The translations under genes were made by a program, and so were the position numbers. Under the pieces are notes generated by a model. The model searched no databases. It had not been told where the DNA came from and saw only the letters and a list, made by a program, of their open reading frames with translations. This document shows positions 43,515 through 53,129 of a DNA stretch of 64,000 bases, one piece after another; position 1 is the first letter of the stretch; every line of letters begins with the position of its first letter. Source of the stretch: Hymenobacter sediminis (GTDB lineage: Bacteria; Bacteroidota; Bacteroidia; Cytophagales; Hymenobacteraceae); assembly GCF_003231285.1 (NCBI RefSeq), contig NZ_QKNS01000003.1, positions 124,001 to 188,000 of the forward strand. The letters are read 5' to 3'.

Positions 43515-43527
43515 TTGTATTACTTCA

Positions 43528-44001
43528 TTAAGCTCCGATGCGGAACGCGGGACGGTCGGGGTTCCAGATGCCCCACGGAATCATTACCAGCACAATCAGC
43601 AAGGCAATCAGGAACCAGGTGAAAGCTTTCTTGTGCTTCACGATGGGGTCAACGGCTTTCTTGGAGAGCGAGCGGCCCACTTGAGCGGCTACTACGGCCA
43701 GAATCATCCCTACCAAGTGCTCCACGGCAAAGAAGCGGCTACCCGCGTCCTTCATTACCGCGCCGCCCTGGGTTTCAAAGGCCTTTACTCCGTAGGGGCT
43801 CAGGGCAAAATACAAAATCAGGCCCAGCAGCAGTTGAAGGTGCATGGAGCCTACGAAAGCAGCGCCCATGCCATTGTCGGCGCCGGTCCAGGGGCGGCCC
43901 TGGCGGCCCGAGAAGGCGCGGAACACGGCAATCAGCCCGAAAATAAGAACCAGCCAGCGCGTCCAGGAGTGCAGGGCAAGAACGATGGAGTACGTATTCA
44001 T
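43528..44001 (-). CDS. Four-helix membrane protein, cytochrome-b-like
   Basis: 157 residues from ATG 44001. Four membrane helices at about 9-28, 46-70, 86-108 and 128-148. Histidines lie in or near the helices (LHSWTRWL, GSMHLQLLLG, VEHLVGMI, KHKKAF), a pattern seen in small haem-binding b-type proteins; haem binding is inference. Conserved in Bacteroidota without known function. Confidence 0.7.
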   Translation of the reverse strand: MNTYSIVLALHSWTRWLVLIFGLIAVFRAFSGRQGRPWTGADNGMGAAFVGSMHLQLLLGLILYFALSPYGVKAFETQGGAVMKDAGSRFFAVEHLVGMILAVVAAQVGRSLSKKAVDPIVKHKKAFTWFLIALLIVLVMIPWGIWNPDRPAFRIGA

Positions 44002-44108
44002 ACGCAAAGAGAAGGTGAGTTGGAAGCCGTAAAGGTCGCAGCCAAGCCCGGAATTCCAAGAGTAAGGTCTCTGGGGAGGTTGGGAAGCAGCAGGGGGGTA
44101 GGGGCCGG

Positions 44109-44687
44109 TTACGCCTCCGACTTAAACAGAGTAGGCAGCGGCTCGTGCTTGTGTCCTTCGAAGGTGAATATCTTTTCCGGGATAAACTGCTCGCCTTCCT
44201 GCCGCAGAATAGCCAGGTTGTTGATGCTGAGCTTCAGGTTGAACGTATGCTGGTTGAGGTACTGCATCACCGGGCCCAGCAACTCGGGGGTGGTATCATG
44301 CAGGGCCAGGGAAATGTGGGGCAGCCAGCAGTCGGGCCCGCTGAACTTATCGGTGCGCAGGCAGAGCGGGGCCGTGGCCTGCAGCACGCGGTGGTGCAGC
44401 TGGTTGAGCGCATCGGAGCGCAGCACTGGAATATAAATAACCGGATTCGGCCCCGGGAAAACGCCTAAGCCCGTGGTAAACGCCGCGAATGGCTGGGTGT
44501 GGCGGGCCACTTCGCGCAGGGCCTGCTTCAGCACCGAGAGCTTGCGCACCCCGGCCAGCTGGTAGGTAATGTGCGGATCGGGGGTGGCCTGTACGTCGTC
44601 GAGGCCGAACTCGGCTTCCAGGCTCTTAATCAGCCGGTTAATCCGCTCCGCATTTTGCGGGTTCAGAAGAGAAGTTATGGCGAGCAT
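44109..44687 (-). CDS. 2H phosphoesterase / 2'-5' RNA ligase-like protein
   Basis: 192 residues from MLAITSLLN (44687). Two H-x-T/S motifs, DPHITYQL and LPHISLAL, mark the 2H phosphoesterase superfamily (2'-5' RNA ligases, cyclic phosphodiesterases). Upstream open codons are AT-less and unlike the family. Substrate unknown. Confidence 0.85.
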   Translation of the reverse strand: MLAITSLLNPQNAERINRLIKSLEAEFGLDDVQATPDPHITYQLAGVRKLSVLKQALREVARHTQPFAAFTTGLGVFPGPNPVIYIPVLRSDALNQLHHRVLQATAPLCLRTDKFSGPDCWLPHISLALHDTTPELLGPVMQYLNQHTFNLKLSINNLAILRQEGEQFIPEKIFTFEGHKHEPLPTLFKSEA

Positions 44688-44875
44688 CGGTTCTTTAACT
44701 GAAAGCACTGCGGATTGGTTGGCCCCCACGGGTCCGGAAATGAGTACGTACGGAAGGCTTGGCGCAGGGGCCTTCCCCAGGAAAATCGTGCTAAAATACA
44801 CGCTGCCACCAACCGGCCCTCATAAGTAGCACCAGCTTTCCGCATCCTGCCCTACCCCTTCGCCGTAAGCGAGCC

Positions 44876-47032
44876 GTGTTTCCCTTGGTCGTAGTATCTG
44901 CCCCTATCGCGCTTCCGGCCGCTCCCCGCCGCCACTGGGGGCGCTGGCTGCTGCTCCTGTTGCTGGGTCTGGTCCTAGTAGTGGGGGTAGGGCTGATGTT
45001 TTTCCTGGACCCTTGGCTGCGCCGCACCCTGGAGCAGCAGGTTACAGAAAGCAGCCACGGCCGCTACCAGCTGCGCATTGCCGAGCTGCAGACCAGCCTA
45101 TGGCGGGGCAATGCAGTGCTCCGTGGCATCCGTCTGCGCACCGTGGCTCCCTCGGCCGACTCTGCTAGGTTGCCGGCCGTGCGTTTAGCACTGGGGCACT
45201 TGCGCGTGAGCGGCATCGGGCTGCTGGCCCTGGTACGTCGCCGCGAGGTGCCCATCGACAGTATTACGCTTGACTCCCTGACTTTGCGCCTGGCTGCCTT
45301 GCCCCGAGGGGGTAGCAAACAGCCCCTGCATGAGCAATTGCCGGTGCCCGGAATTCGGGTGGGGGCGCTGGCCCTGCGCCATGTACGGGTTGCCTACGGG
45401 CCAGAAAAACAGCCGGCAGTGCAGTTGGGTGAAGGAGCTGTGGTAGCGCAGGATATCTGGCTGAGTGCTGCCGGAGCCGCTGACTCCGCCCGGATTGGTT
45501 ATGCCGCCGCGGTGGCCGCCCAGCTGCGCGGCGCAGCACTGCGGGTGCCGGGGCACCAGCTGCAGCTGGTGCGGGCCATGTTTTCGTCCCGCCGCCGGCG
45601 TATGCAGCTCGATTCCGTACTGGTTCATCCCAATCAGGCCATCAGCAATACCCGGAGCCCGGCCGTGCGCGTGAGCCTGGCCCTGCCGCGGCTGGTGCTA
45701 ACCGGGGTAGATGCTGCCTACTTTAGCCGAAGCCGGTTTCGGGCCGATACGCTGCGGCTGCAAGCACCCCGCCTTGCGCTTACCCTACCTGCTCAGTCGC
45801 CCCCCACGCTGGTACAAATGCTGAAGCCATACCTGCGCGAGTGCCGCCTGAATCAGCTAGAGGTGACAGAAGGGCAGGTGCGTGTAGCCGGGCTGGAGCT
45901 GGCCCCGGCCGTAGCCAATGTTCAGCTTTCGGCCACCAGCATTCAGGTACTACCCCGCCGCGCGTCGGCAACCGATGTGCTCTACGCCCGCGCCTGGCAG
46001 ATAAATACCGGCCGGGCCACGGGCACACTGGATGCGCCTTACTACCACGTATCGTGGCAGAAGCTGCGGGCCGACAGTCAGACAAAGCAGATTCAGGTAG
46101 CGGGGGCGCTGGTGGTGCCCACCCGGAGCGTAGAGGCGCTGGCCCGCGGCAAAGGCCACCAAGCAGCCCACGTAACGGCTCGGTTGCCGGAAATTCGACT
46201 TTCGGGGTTTGATTTCGCGGCCGCCGCCAACCGCCAGCAGTTGCGGGCTAGCTCTGTGCTGGTGCGCAACCCCCGCGTGAGCACCCGCAGCGACGGACGC
46301 TTCCCTATCAACCCAAGCTACTCCGTGGCCACTCCCGAAAGTCTGGGCCGCCTCCCTTTTGGGCTGACTGTAGAGCGTCTGCGCGTGGAAGGTGCTACCA
46401 TCACTATGAGTTACCGCTCCCCGCGCGACCCTCAGCCGGGTATCATGAGCATCAATCGGATGGGGGTGGAGCTACGCAACCTCACCAACGACCCGCGCCG
46501 CATGAGTGCCGCCACGCCCTTGGTCGGTGAGGCGACTGGCTGGCTGCAAAACAGCTGCAAAGGGCACCTGGCGCTGCGGGCGAATCTGCTGGATGCCCAC
46601 GGCCGCCACACGCTCACCGGCAATTTTGGCCCAACCCCCCTAACTATTCTCAACTCCATGATTGTGCCTACCCGCGGCATTGCCCTGCGCAGTGGCACGG
46701 TGCAGAGCATCCGGTTTCAGATGCAGTTCGACCAAACCGCCGCGCGCGGTACGTTATGGGGGCAGTACTCCGACCTGAAGCTACAGCTGCTGAATCAGAA
46801 GGAAAAGCCCGGCCTGCTGCACCGCCTTGAAACCTCCGTGGTCAACGGCATCTTTATTCGGGACAATAACCCACGCAAACCTGGCCAGCCCCTGCAGCCG
46901 GGCAAGGTAAACTCGGCACGGGAGAGGCGCTTCTCGGTGTTTTCGCTGTGGCGGCAGGGCATGGTCAGCGGCATGCTCAACGGGGCCGGAGTGCCGGCCC
47001 CACTGGCCAAAAAGCTCAGCGAAGCAGAATAA
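44876..47032 (+). CDS. AsmA-like large periplasmic protein with one membrane anchor
   Basis: 718 residues. One hydrophobic helix at about 22-45 and then a long beta-rich body of repeated short strands (LRIAELQTSLWRGNAVLRGIRLRTV; TLRLAALPRGG; LTGNFGPTPLTILNSMIVP) as in AsmA/DUF748-like proteins that help lipid transport or outer-membrane assembly. GTG at 44876 is the first plausible start. Ends in a strong bidirectional hairpin. Confidence 0.75.
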   Translation: MFPLVVVSAPIALPAAPRRHWGRWLLLLLLGLVLVVGVGLMFFLDPWLRRTLEQQVTESSHGRYQLRIAELQTSLWRGNAVLRGIRLRTVAPSADSARLPAVRLALGHLRVSGIGLLALVRRREVPIDSITLDSLTLRLAALPRGGSKQPLHEQLPVPGIRVGALALRHVRVAYGPEKQPAVQLGEGAVVAQDIWLSAAGAADSARIGYAAAVAAQLRGAALRVPGHQLQLVRAMFSSRRRRMQLDSVLVHPNQAISNTRSPAVRVSLALPRLVLTGVDAAYFSRSRFRADTLRLQAPRLALTLPAQSPPTLVQMLKPYLRECRLNQLEVTEGQVRVAGLELAPAVANVQLSATSIQVLPRRASATDVLYARAWQINTGRATGTLDAPYYHVSWQKLRADSQTKQIQVAGALVVPTRSVEALARGKGHQAAHVTARLPEIRLSGFDFAAAANRQQLRASSVLVRNPRVSTRSDGRFPINPSYSVATPESLGRLPFGLTVERLRVEGATITMSYRSPRDPQPGIMSINRMGVELRNLTNDPRRMSAATPLVGEATGWLQNSCKGHLALRANLLDAHGRHTLTGNFGPTPLTILNSMIVPTRGIALRSGTVQSIRFQMQFDQTAARGTLWGQYSDLKLQLLNQKEKPGLLHRLETSVVNGIFIRDNNPRKPGQPLQPGKVNSARERRFSVFSLWRQGMVSGMLNGAGVPAPLAKKLSEAE

Positions 47033-47046
47033 TCCGGAGCCTATAC

Positions 47047-47099
47047 AAACAACACAACGCCGCCCTTCTACTGTAGAGAAGGGCGGCGTTGTGTTGTTT
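47047..47099. terminator. Perfect 23-bp bidirectional terminator
   Basis: 47047-47069 and 47077-47099 are exact reverse complements (core cgccgccctt) around a seven-base loop; lies between convergent genes. Confidence 0.9.
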
Positions 47100-47114
47100 A
47101 TTGTACGTGGCGGG

Positions 47115-48122
47115 CTAGAACTTCACTTGGGTAATGCTGAAGTCTGCAACGGGAGGGTTTTGGTTAGCCTGCAAAGCATTCAGGTTGGAATAGAGTACGT
47201 AGCTGTCGGCACCCTCACGCCGGGCCAGGGTGGTAGGGTACTGGGGTGGGGTAGTAAACGTACCCGACACGGTAGCTGAGCCCCAGCCATCCGTTGAAGC
47301 CAGCCGATACACCCGAGCCTGGGCGTTAGTCACTACCTGCAGGGTGTTGTTGTCCTGGAGCAAGAGGCCGTCGGCGCCCATCAGGTTCTGGGTGGTAGTT
47401 ACTTTGGTGAAGCCGGCCGGGTTAGCTACCGGCACCTTAAACAGCGCGCCTTCATTGGACTTGGCCACCAGCAGATAGCCGTCGGGATGATACGCAATGC
47501 CGTTGAGCCCAAAAGCGCCGGCCGGCGCGCCCAGCTGCGCATTCTCCAAAAAAACAGACGCTGTACCCTGGGTGTCAATCTTATAGATGATAGGCGAGAA
47601 ACTGTCCGTGACGTAGATGTTGCCCTGCCCATCCACGGCAATATCGTTGGCAAAGTGGTTTTGGTTAGGCCGAAGGGCAGCCAGATCCAGGTAAGCCACA
47701 CGCTGCCCGTTAGTCAGGTTGAAAATAGCCAGTCCGGCTAGTTTCCGCTGGGTAGCGGCGCTGGTGCGGGTAGGGTTGTAGCCAGGGTCAGAAACGGCTA
47801 CCAGCAGTTGGCGCCGGTTTTCGTCAATGCGCATACCAATGGTAGACACCAGCGCCGGGTCGTCGGCAAACACGGTGTAGGTGCCGTCATCCTTCACCTG
47901 GCCCACAGCGCCACGGGTTTGGGAGCTTACCAGGAAGCGCTGCCCAGCCGCATCATACGCAACGCCCTCGGGATAGAGCCCCGCCTGGGTGAATACTACC
48001 TGGTTAGGAGCAGTAGGGGAGGAGTCCGTGTCATCATCGTTGGAGCAAGCCGTAGCCAGCAATGCCAGCAACAGCATAGTGGCCGCACGAGGAAGCAGGG
48101 CAGCAAAAGGACGGTTCAGCAT
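47115..48122 (-). CDS. Beta-propeller lipoprotein, SMP-30/gluconolactonase-like
   Basis: 335 residues from ATG 48122. Lipoprotein-type signal ending LLATACSNDDD, so the mature protein is probably anchored by Cys. The rest is a six-bladed propeller with repeats such as LYPEGVAYDAAGQRFLVSS, ANDIAVDGQGNIYVTDSF and GIAYHPDGYLLVAKS, where the Asn/Asp pattern of NHL/SMP-30 propellers is clear. No metal-site proof for lactonase activity. Single gene. Confidence 0.8.
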   Translation of the reverse strand: MLNRPFAALLPRAATMLLLALLATACSNDDDTDSSPTAPNQVVFTQAGLYPEGVAYDAAGQRFLVSSQTRGAVGQVKDDGTYTVFADDPALVSTIGMRIDENRRQLLVAVSDPGYNPTRTSAATQRKLAGLAIFNLTNGQRVAYLDLAALRPNQNHFANDIAVDGQGNIYVTDSFSPIIYKIDTQGTASVFLENAQLGAPAGAFGLNGIAYHPDGYLLVAKSNEGALFKVPVANPAGFTKVTTTQNLMGADGLLLQDNNTLQVVTNAQARVYRLASTDGWGSATVSGTFTTPPQYPTTLARREGADSYVLYSNLNALQANQNPPVADFSITQVKF

Positions 48123-48219
48123 GGCGCAGCACAAGCAAGGGTGTAGAGGGCATACGGTAGAGCTAGGACCCAGGGCGTACAGAATTATGCCGCCGTTTAC
48201 TGCCCTGGTGCTACCCGGC

Positions 48220-48621
48220 TTAAAGGGTAACTTTTTGCTGGCTTAGCCACTTCCGGGCGGAGTCTATATCATCAAACGACACCACGGTTGGGTGTGTCAT
48301 TAAGCGCACCAGCTTCTCCGACGCCTGCCGGCCGTCAAACTCCTTGGCATACACCCAGGCCAGGTAGCGCAGGCCACCCGCGTACATATCCTGGAGCCAC
48401 GCTACGCCCCACTCCGTGAATTGCAGGGCAGCTCGGGTAACATTGGTGTTGTCATTCAGGATTTTAGCCGCAGGCCATTGGCTTAAGGAGTCCAGAATAA
48501 GAGCACACGCTGCCCGCGTCGATTCCTGGTTGTGCATCCCCCGCCAGTTTATATAAAGCCACTGATTCGTAAAGTCATAACTAATGGATATGCCGGGGGT
48601 ATCAACAATTATATGCTGCAT
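48220..48621 (-). CDS. STAS-like small protein
   Basis: 133 residues starting MQHIIVDTPG. Alternating strands and helices (ISISYDFTNQWLYINWRG; ACALILDSLSQWPAAKILNDNTN) resemble SpoIIAA/STAS-type folds found in many Bacteroidota proteins without a known partner. The upstream region is strongly AT-rich and likely holds its promoter. Confidence 0.6.
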   Translation of the reverse strand: MQHIIVDTPGISISYDFTNQWLYINWRGMHNQESTRAACALILDSLSQWPAAKILNDNTNVTRAALQFTEWGVAWLQDMYAGGLRYLAWVYAKEFDGRQASEKLVRLMTHPTVVSFDDIDSARKWLSQQKVTL

Positions 48622-48895
48622 ACACACAAAATTAAAAGGCTAAATATATAACGTAGCAACTCACTGATTTATGTAATAGGATGATTTATTGTGTCTTATA
48701 AATAAAGCAAGCTGTTAACCGAAAGGTACAGCCTAATAGCCTGCGGATTTGTATGTACAAACATATTTTTTGTCAGCAACCCATAGCAGAATCATCTACT
48801 GGGGTAGGGGTATTTAATTTACCAGCCCGGTAGCAGAGGGAGATGCGCCGCGTCCGATTCCCCTCTATCTTGAAGGTCCAAACCTGATCTTCTAC

Positions 48896-50533
48896 ATGAA
48901 CCGCCGAATCTTCCTGCGCAACGGCTCCCTCGCCGGCCTTGCCCTTTCCACCCTCTCCCTGGGAGCCTGCTCCACTACCCCCAACAAACCCGCCAACCCC
49001 AGTGATGAAGGCTCCGCCGATGGCGGCCCCGATACTAGTTTTGAATTGCACGAAGCTACTGTAGCCGACCTGCAGGAGAAAATGAAAAGTGGACAGCTCA
49101 CCGCCCGCCGCATCACGGAGCTGTACCTGGAACGCATTAAGCAGATCGATCAGGCAGGTCCCAAGCTGCGCTCGGTGCTGGAAACCAACCCCGATGCCCT
49201 CAAACTTGCCGATCAGCTGGATGAGGAGCGCAAGAACGGCAAGCTGCGTGGCCCTCTGCACGGCATTCCGGTGCTCATCAAAGACAACATTGACACCGCC
49301 GACCAGCAGCAAACCACCGCTGGCTCCTTGGCGCTGGCCGGGCATAAGGCTCAGCAGGATGCGTTTATTGTGAAGAAGCTGCGCGAAGCCGGTGCCATCA
49401 TACTAGGCAAAACCAACCTGAGCGAGTGGGCCAACTTCCGCTCCATCCGCAGCACCAGCGGCTGGAGCAGCCGCGGGGGGCAAACCAAAAACCCCTACAT
49501 CCTCGATCGTACCCCCAGCGGCTCCAGCTCCGGCTCGGGGGTAGCGGCGGCGGCCAACCTGTGCGCTCTGGCCATTGGCACCGAAACCGATGGCTCTATT
49601 GTGTCGCCGGCCTCGTGCTGCGGGCTAGTGGGCTTTAAGCCGACGGTGGGGTTGTGGAGTCGCACGGGCATCATTCCTATTTCCGCCACCCAGGACACGG
49701 CTGGGCCCATGACCCGCTCCGTTCAGGATGCCGCTGTGTTGCTGGGGGCCCTGGCCGGCGAAGATGCCGCCGATGCCGTTACCAAGGAAAGCGCTGGCAA
49801 AACCCAACCCGACTACACCAAGTTTCTGGACGCAAATGGCCTGAAGGGCAAGCGCCTGGGCGTGGAGAAAGGTCACCTAACGGGCGCTTCCGACGCTATT
49901 CCGCTGCTTAAGCAAGCCATAGAACTGCTGAAGGCCCAAGGGGCTACGGTAGTAGAAGTAGAGGTAGAAAAGCAGACCGACCCGCTGGGCGAAGCGGAGT
50001 ACGACGTACTGCTCTACGAATTCAAGGACGGCGTAAACAAGTATCTGGCTACGGCCGGGGCGGGCGTGAAGACCCTCTCCGATGTTATTCGTTTCAACAC
50101 TGAGAACAAGGCCAAGGCCATGCCTTTCTTCCAGCAGGAAATTCTGGAAACCTCTGATAAGCTAGAGGGCCTCCAAAGCGCTAAGTACCAGGCGGCCCTA
50201 CGCAAGTCGCACCAGGGCGCCCGCACTGCTATTGACACGGTACTGCGCGAAAACAAGCTCGATGGACTGGTGGCTATTACCAATGCGCCCGCCCGCTGCA
50301 TCGATTTGATTAACGGTGACGGGGGCGGTGGCCCCGGCTTTTCGTCGCCGGCTGCCATGGCCGGCTACCCCCATATTACGGTGCCCATGGGGCAGGTGCA
50401 CGGGCTACCCGTAGGTCTCTCATTTGTGGGCGGCGCGTATCAGGAAGGGCCCTTGCTGACGCTTGCCTACGCTTACGAGCAAGCCTCCAAGAAGCGGGCG
50501 GCTCCGGCCTTTAAAGCTCCGTTTGTGGGGTAG
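48896..50533 (+). CDS. Secreted amidase-signature enzyme
   Basis: 545 residues. Signal with twin-arginine-like start (MNRRIFLRNGSLAG) and a lipobox LSLGAC, then an amidase-signature domain: catalytic Lys in LIKDNIDTAD, the Ser-rich motif RTPSGSSSGSGVAAAANL, and GTETDGSIVSPASCCGLVGFKPTVG with the nucleophile Ser. Family members hydrolyse amide bonds (for example peptide amides or aryl amides). Single gene with its own terminator-like hairpin. Confidence 0.88.
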   Translation: MNRRIFLRNGSLAGLALSTLSLGACSTTPNKPANPSDEGSADGGPDTSFELHEATVADLQEKMKSGQLTARRITELYLERIKQIDQAGPKLRSVLETNPDALKLADQLDEERKNGKLRGPLHGIPVLIKDNIDTADQQQTTAGSLALAGHKAQQDAFIVKKLREAGAIILGKTNLSEWANFRSIRSTSGWSSRGGQTKNPYILDRTPSGSSSGSGVAAAANLCALAIGTETDGSIVSPASCCGLVGFKPTVGLWSRTGIIPISATQDTAGPMTRSVQDAAVLLGALAGEDAADAVTKESAGKTQPDYTKFLDANGLKGKRLGVEKGHLTGASDAIPLLKQAIELLKAQGATVVEVEVEKQTDPLGEAEYDVLLYEFKDGVNKYLATAGAGVKTLSDVIRFNTENKAKAMPFFQQEILETSDKLEGLQSAKYQAALRKSHQGARTAIDTVLRENKLDGLVAITNAPARCIDLINGDGGGGPGFSSPAAMAGYPHITVPMGQVHGLPVGLSFVGGAYQEGPLLTLAYAYEQASKKRAAPAFKAPFVG

Positions 50534-50559
50534 CAAGAGTTTACTAGAGGGGTAGGGGG

Positions 50560-50604
50560 TAGCCCGGAGAAAGTGTCGTATAAGCGCCGCTTTTCTCCGG
50601 GCTA
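50560..50604 (+). terminator. Hairpin behind the amidase gene
   Basis: tagcccggagaaa (50560-50572) pairs with tttctccgggcta (50592-50604); T-rich after the stem is weak but position is right. Confidence 0.6.
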
Positions 50605-50775
50605 CTTCATTATGCCGAGCTTCAAGCGCTAATCATTAGCTGTAATACCTGCCAAGAACTATATAGAATTAAACAATTGTCATAATTATTATGAGTATTA
50701 CTTTAAATATTTTCACTAGGTTTAGAACTACATCATGTCATACTTATCCACTCCAAAACACAATCTACTCAGTAC

Positions 50776-52035
50776 ATGAAGTTAAAATCATTTACAGTTG
50801 CGCTGCTCTGCAGCGGTGTCGGGTTCCTGACTACTTCCTGCGAAAAGGAAAATGAAGCGGTAGCCGTTCAGCCACAAAGCAGCCAGTCGGCCGCTGTTAC
50901 CAGTAGCCAGACGGTTGGCGAGGGTAAATTCAAGCTAGATAAGACCAAGCTGCTGACTTCAGGAGCCAACTGCTCTTACGATGTCTTCAGCAAAACCTTG
51001 GCCGCTAACGGAGCCAATGCCGTAGTGCCCAGCACCTGCGGGCCTACCCCTTTCAATACCGCAATTAATCCTTATGCTAACGCATTCGGGGCACTGGAAT
51101 GGGAGTGGTATGATTTGCTGGTGACAATTAACCAGCTCTATACCTACCTCGATGCCGGCAAGCAAACCTTCGGGGCCGACGGCAGCCAGACCAATTTCGC
51201 CGCTAAGCATAAGCGCGACCTGGAATCGTTCTGGAGCATGCAGAATCAGGTTACGCTGGTAGGCCAGCACACCAGCACCCTGCAAAACCGCGACGCTATT
51301 GCGGCCGTTTACGTGAACTTCGCTGGGTTGTCGGAAGCCGATGCTTACGCTAACGCCGACTTCATTATTGCCAACGTAATCCAGCCCAGCGCAGCCTTCA
51401 AAACCTCGCCGCTGTTGTCGTTTGATGGCTTTGCTACCACCGACAAGCTTATTGTAATTGGCGACGGTATTGTAAAAGTAATGACCGATGCCGGGGTTGA
51501 TGAAGGCGTCACCTTCGCTGGTATTCTGGCCCACGAGTGGGGCCACCAGGTGCAGTTCAACAACTACACCGCCTGGTATGGCCCCCGGGTAGATACCCCG
51601 GAGCAAACCCGCAAAACCGAGTTGGAGGCCGACTTCTTCTCCAGCTACTACCTCACCCACAAGCGCGGAGCCACCTACAACTGGAAACGCGCCGCCGAGT
51701 TCTTCGAGCTATTCTACAACATCGGCGACTGCAGCTTTACGAGTAGCGGCCACCACGGCACGCCTAACCAGCGCCTGGCCGCCTCGCGCCTGGGCTGGAT
51801 TATTGCGCAGGAAACCAAGCCGATGGGGCACATCCTGAGCGCCGATGATGCCCACAGCATCTTTATTGCGGCCCTGACCAGCGTCATTGAGAACAAGATT
51901 GACAGCTCTGCCGCATTAGCCAACCTGAAAACACCTCAGCAGAAAGCGGTGTTCGGCAACGTGCTCAAATACGAGAAAGAACTGAAAGGAATTGCCAATG
52001 GCAGCCTGAACCAAACGGCCATCGAGAACCTGTAG
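50776..52035 (+). CDS. Zinc metalloprotease lipoprotein with HEWGH motif
   Basis: 419 residues. Lipoprotein signal (GFLTTSC, Cys about residue 22). Central HEWGHQVQF has H253, E254 and H257, and ELEADFFSSYYL about 30 residues later supplies a further acidic ligand, the arrangement of gluzincins with a glutamate ligand. The 180-residue region before it (LESFWSMQNQVTLVGQH...) shows no other domain. Substrate unknown. Preceded by about 240 AT-rich bases that hold its promoter and followed by a perfect terminator. Confidence 0.75.
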   Translation: MKLKSFTVALLCSGVGFLTTSCEKENEAVAVQPQSSQSAAVTSSQTVGEGKFKLDKTKLLTSGANCSYDVFSKTLAANGANAVVPSTCGPTPFNTAINPYANAFGALEWEWYDLLVTINQLYTYLDAGKQTFGADGSQTNFAAKHKRDLESFWSMQNQVTLVGQHTSTLQNRDAIAAVYVNFAGLSEADAYANADFIIANVIQPSAAFKTSPLLSFDGFATTDKLIVIGDGIVKVMTDAGVDEGVTFAGILAHEWGHQVQFNNYTAWYGPRVDTPEQTRKTELEADFFSSYYLTHKRGATYNWKRAAEFFELFYNIGDCSFTSSGHHGTPNQRLAASRLGWIIAQETKPMGHILSADDAHSIFIAALTSVIENKIDSSAALANLKTPQQKAVFGNVLKYEKELKGIANGSLNQTAIENL

Positions 52036-52058
52036 GCGGTAGTTTTGCTACCCCTGCT

Positions 52059-52094
52059 AAACAGAACGACCCGCCTTGGCGGGTCGTTCTGTTT
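52059..52094. terminator. Perfect hairpin terminator
   Basis: aaacagaacgacccgcc pairs exactly with ggcgggtcgttctgttt with only two bases between; between convergent genes. Confidence 0.9.
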
Positions 52095-52128
52095 GGTGGT
52101 CACCCAAGGTGGCCGGTATCACTTTTGG

Positions 52129-52371
52129 TTATTTAGCGTCGTCGCCGTCTTGGTTGCGGCCGCGGCTGGTGCGTTCATTGGCCGAGGTAGCGCTGCCCGA
52201 GCCGCCTTCGTCGCCGGCTTCGGCATCCAGGTTCAACTCGTAGCCGCCCACACCGTAGCTGGGTTTGCCCGACGATTGGCCTACTGGGCTACCGTCTTGC
52301 CGGCCTTGAGCGGCGCGTTCCGCGAAGTTGTCGTTTTCGGTTACGTTATCGTTAGAGGCGTTGGTTGCCAT
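52129..52371 (-). CDS. Small, disordered, acidic protein
   Basis: 80 residues rich in Asn, Asp, Gly and Ser (MATNASNDNVTENDNFAERA) without hydrophobic core; looks intrinsically disordered. Composition is stable and the gene is flanked by a terminator, supporting it being real. No family known. Confidence 0.5.
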   Translation of the reverse strand: MATNASNDNVTENDNFAERAAQGRQDGSPVGQSSGKPSYGVGGYELNLDAEAGDEGGSGSATSANERTSRGRNQDGDDAK

Positions 52372-52469
52372 AGTAGTAAAGGTTAGGTACGTGAACAGAT
52401 GCTGTCTTATACGGCTCTAACCCTAAGCAAGTCGATTGTTTGCCTTAAAAACTACTTACTCAGCTACCT

Positions 52470-53012
52470 CTACGGTACATATTGCTCCGTCAGGCCAGTG
52501 ATGGTGCCTTGTTTGGTTTCCACAATAAAAGGGGCATAGCGAAACACATCCGTGCCTTGGTTCAGCACCTCGGAGGGGGTAGGGTTATACTGGCGAAGCT
52601 CCCCGGTTTTGTTCCAGAAGGTCAGCACGGCCTGGTCGCTGAGGCGGAACGTACGCTGACGCGGGCTGTCGTTCACGATGTAATAATCGTTGAAGACGGA
52701 GTAAGTCGTATCGCCGTTCTGCACGTCCATCACGGCGTCGCCTTTGCGCTGGGCCGCAGCCACAGCATCGGCCCCGTTCAAAAACTGGATGTAGTCGACG
52801 GTGACATAGTACTTACCCTTCTCCTGATAAAAGCGCCGAATGTAGCCGTGGTTGCGGGCTGTATTTCCTACTGTTTCTGTGGTCGATTGCTCGCCCTTCA
52901 CGGCCGCGGGCACATTGTCGCGGGCTTCGGCCACGGAGGTTTCCTGCTCGGAGCGGCAGGCCGCCAGGGTTAAGAGCAACGCAAGGGGTAGGAGGGAGGA
53001 GACACGGTTCAT
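52470..53012 (-). CDS. Small lipoprotein
   Basis: 180 residues from ATG 53012. Signal MNRVSSLLPLALLLTLAAC with Cys at about 19, then a soluble beta-rich domain (GKYYVTVDYIQFLNGADAV; VFNDYYIVNDSPRQRTFRL). No known family. Upstream codons to 53072 are excluded because they lack a signal. Confidence 0.7.
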   Translation of the reverse strand: MNRVSSLLPLALLLTLAACRSEQETSVAEARDNVPAAVKGEQSTTETVGNTARNHGYIRRFYQEKGKYYVTVDYIQFLNGADAVAAAQRKGDAVMDVQNGDTTYSVFNDYYIVNDSPRQRTFRLSDQAVLTFWNKTGELRQYNPTPSEVLNQGTDVFRYAPFIVETKQGTITGLTEQYVP

Positions 53013-53129
53013 GCGCAGGTGTACGGGGCCGGAAAGGGGCGGTTTGGGCAGTCTACTGTAAAGCAGCGGCAAATATCCCGTAATTGTAGATACTATCTTT
53101 ACTTAGGGCTCGATACTGCTTTCCTCTGG

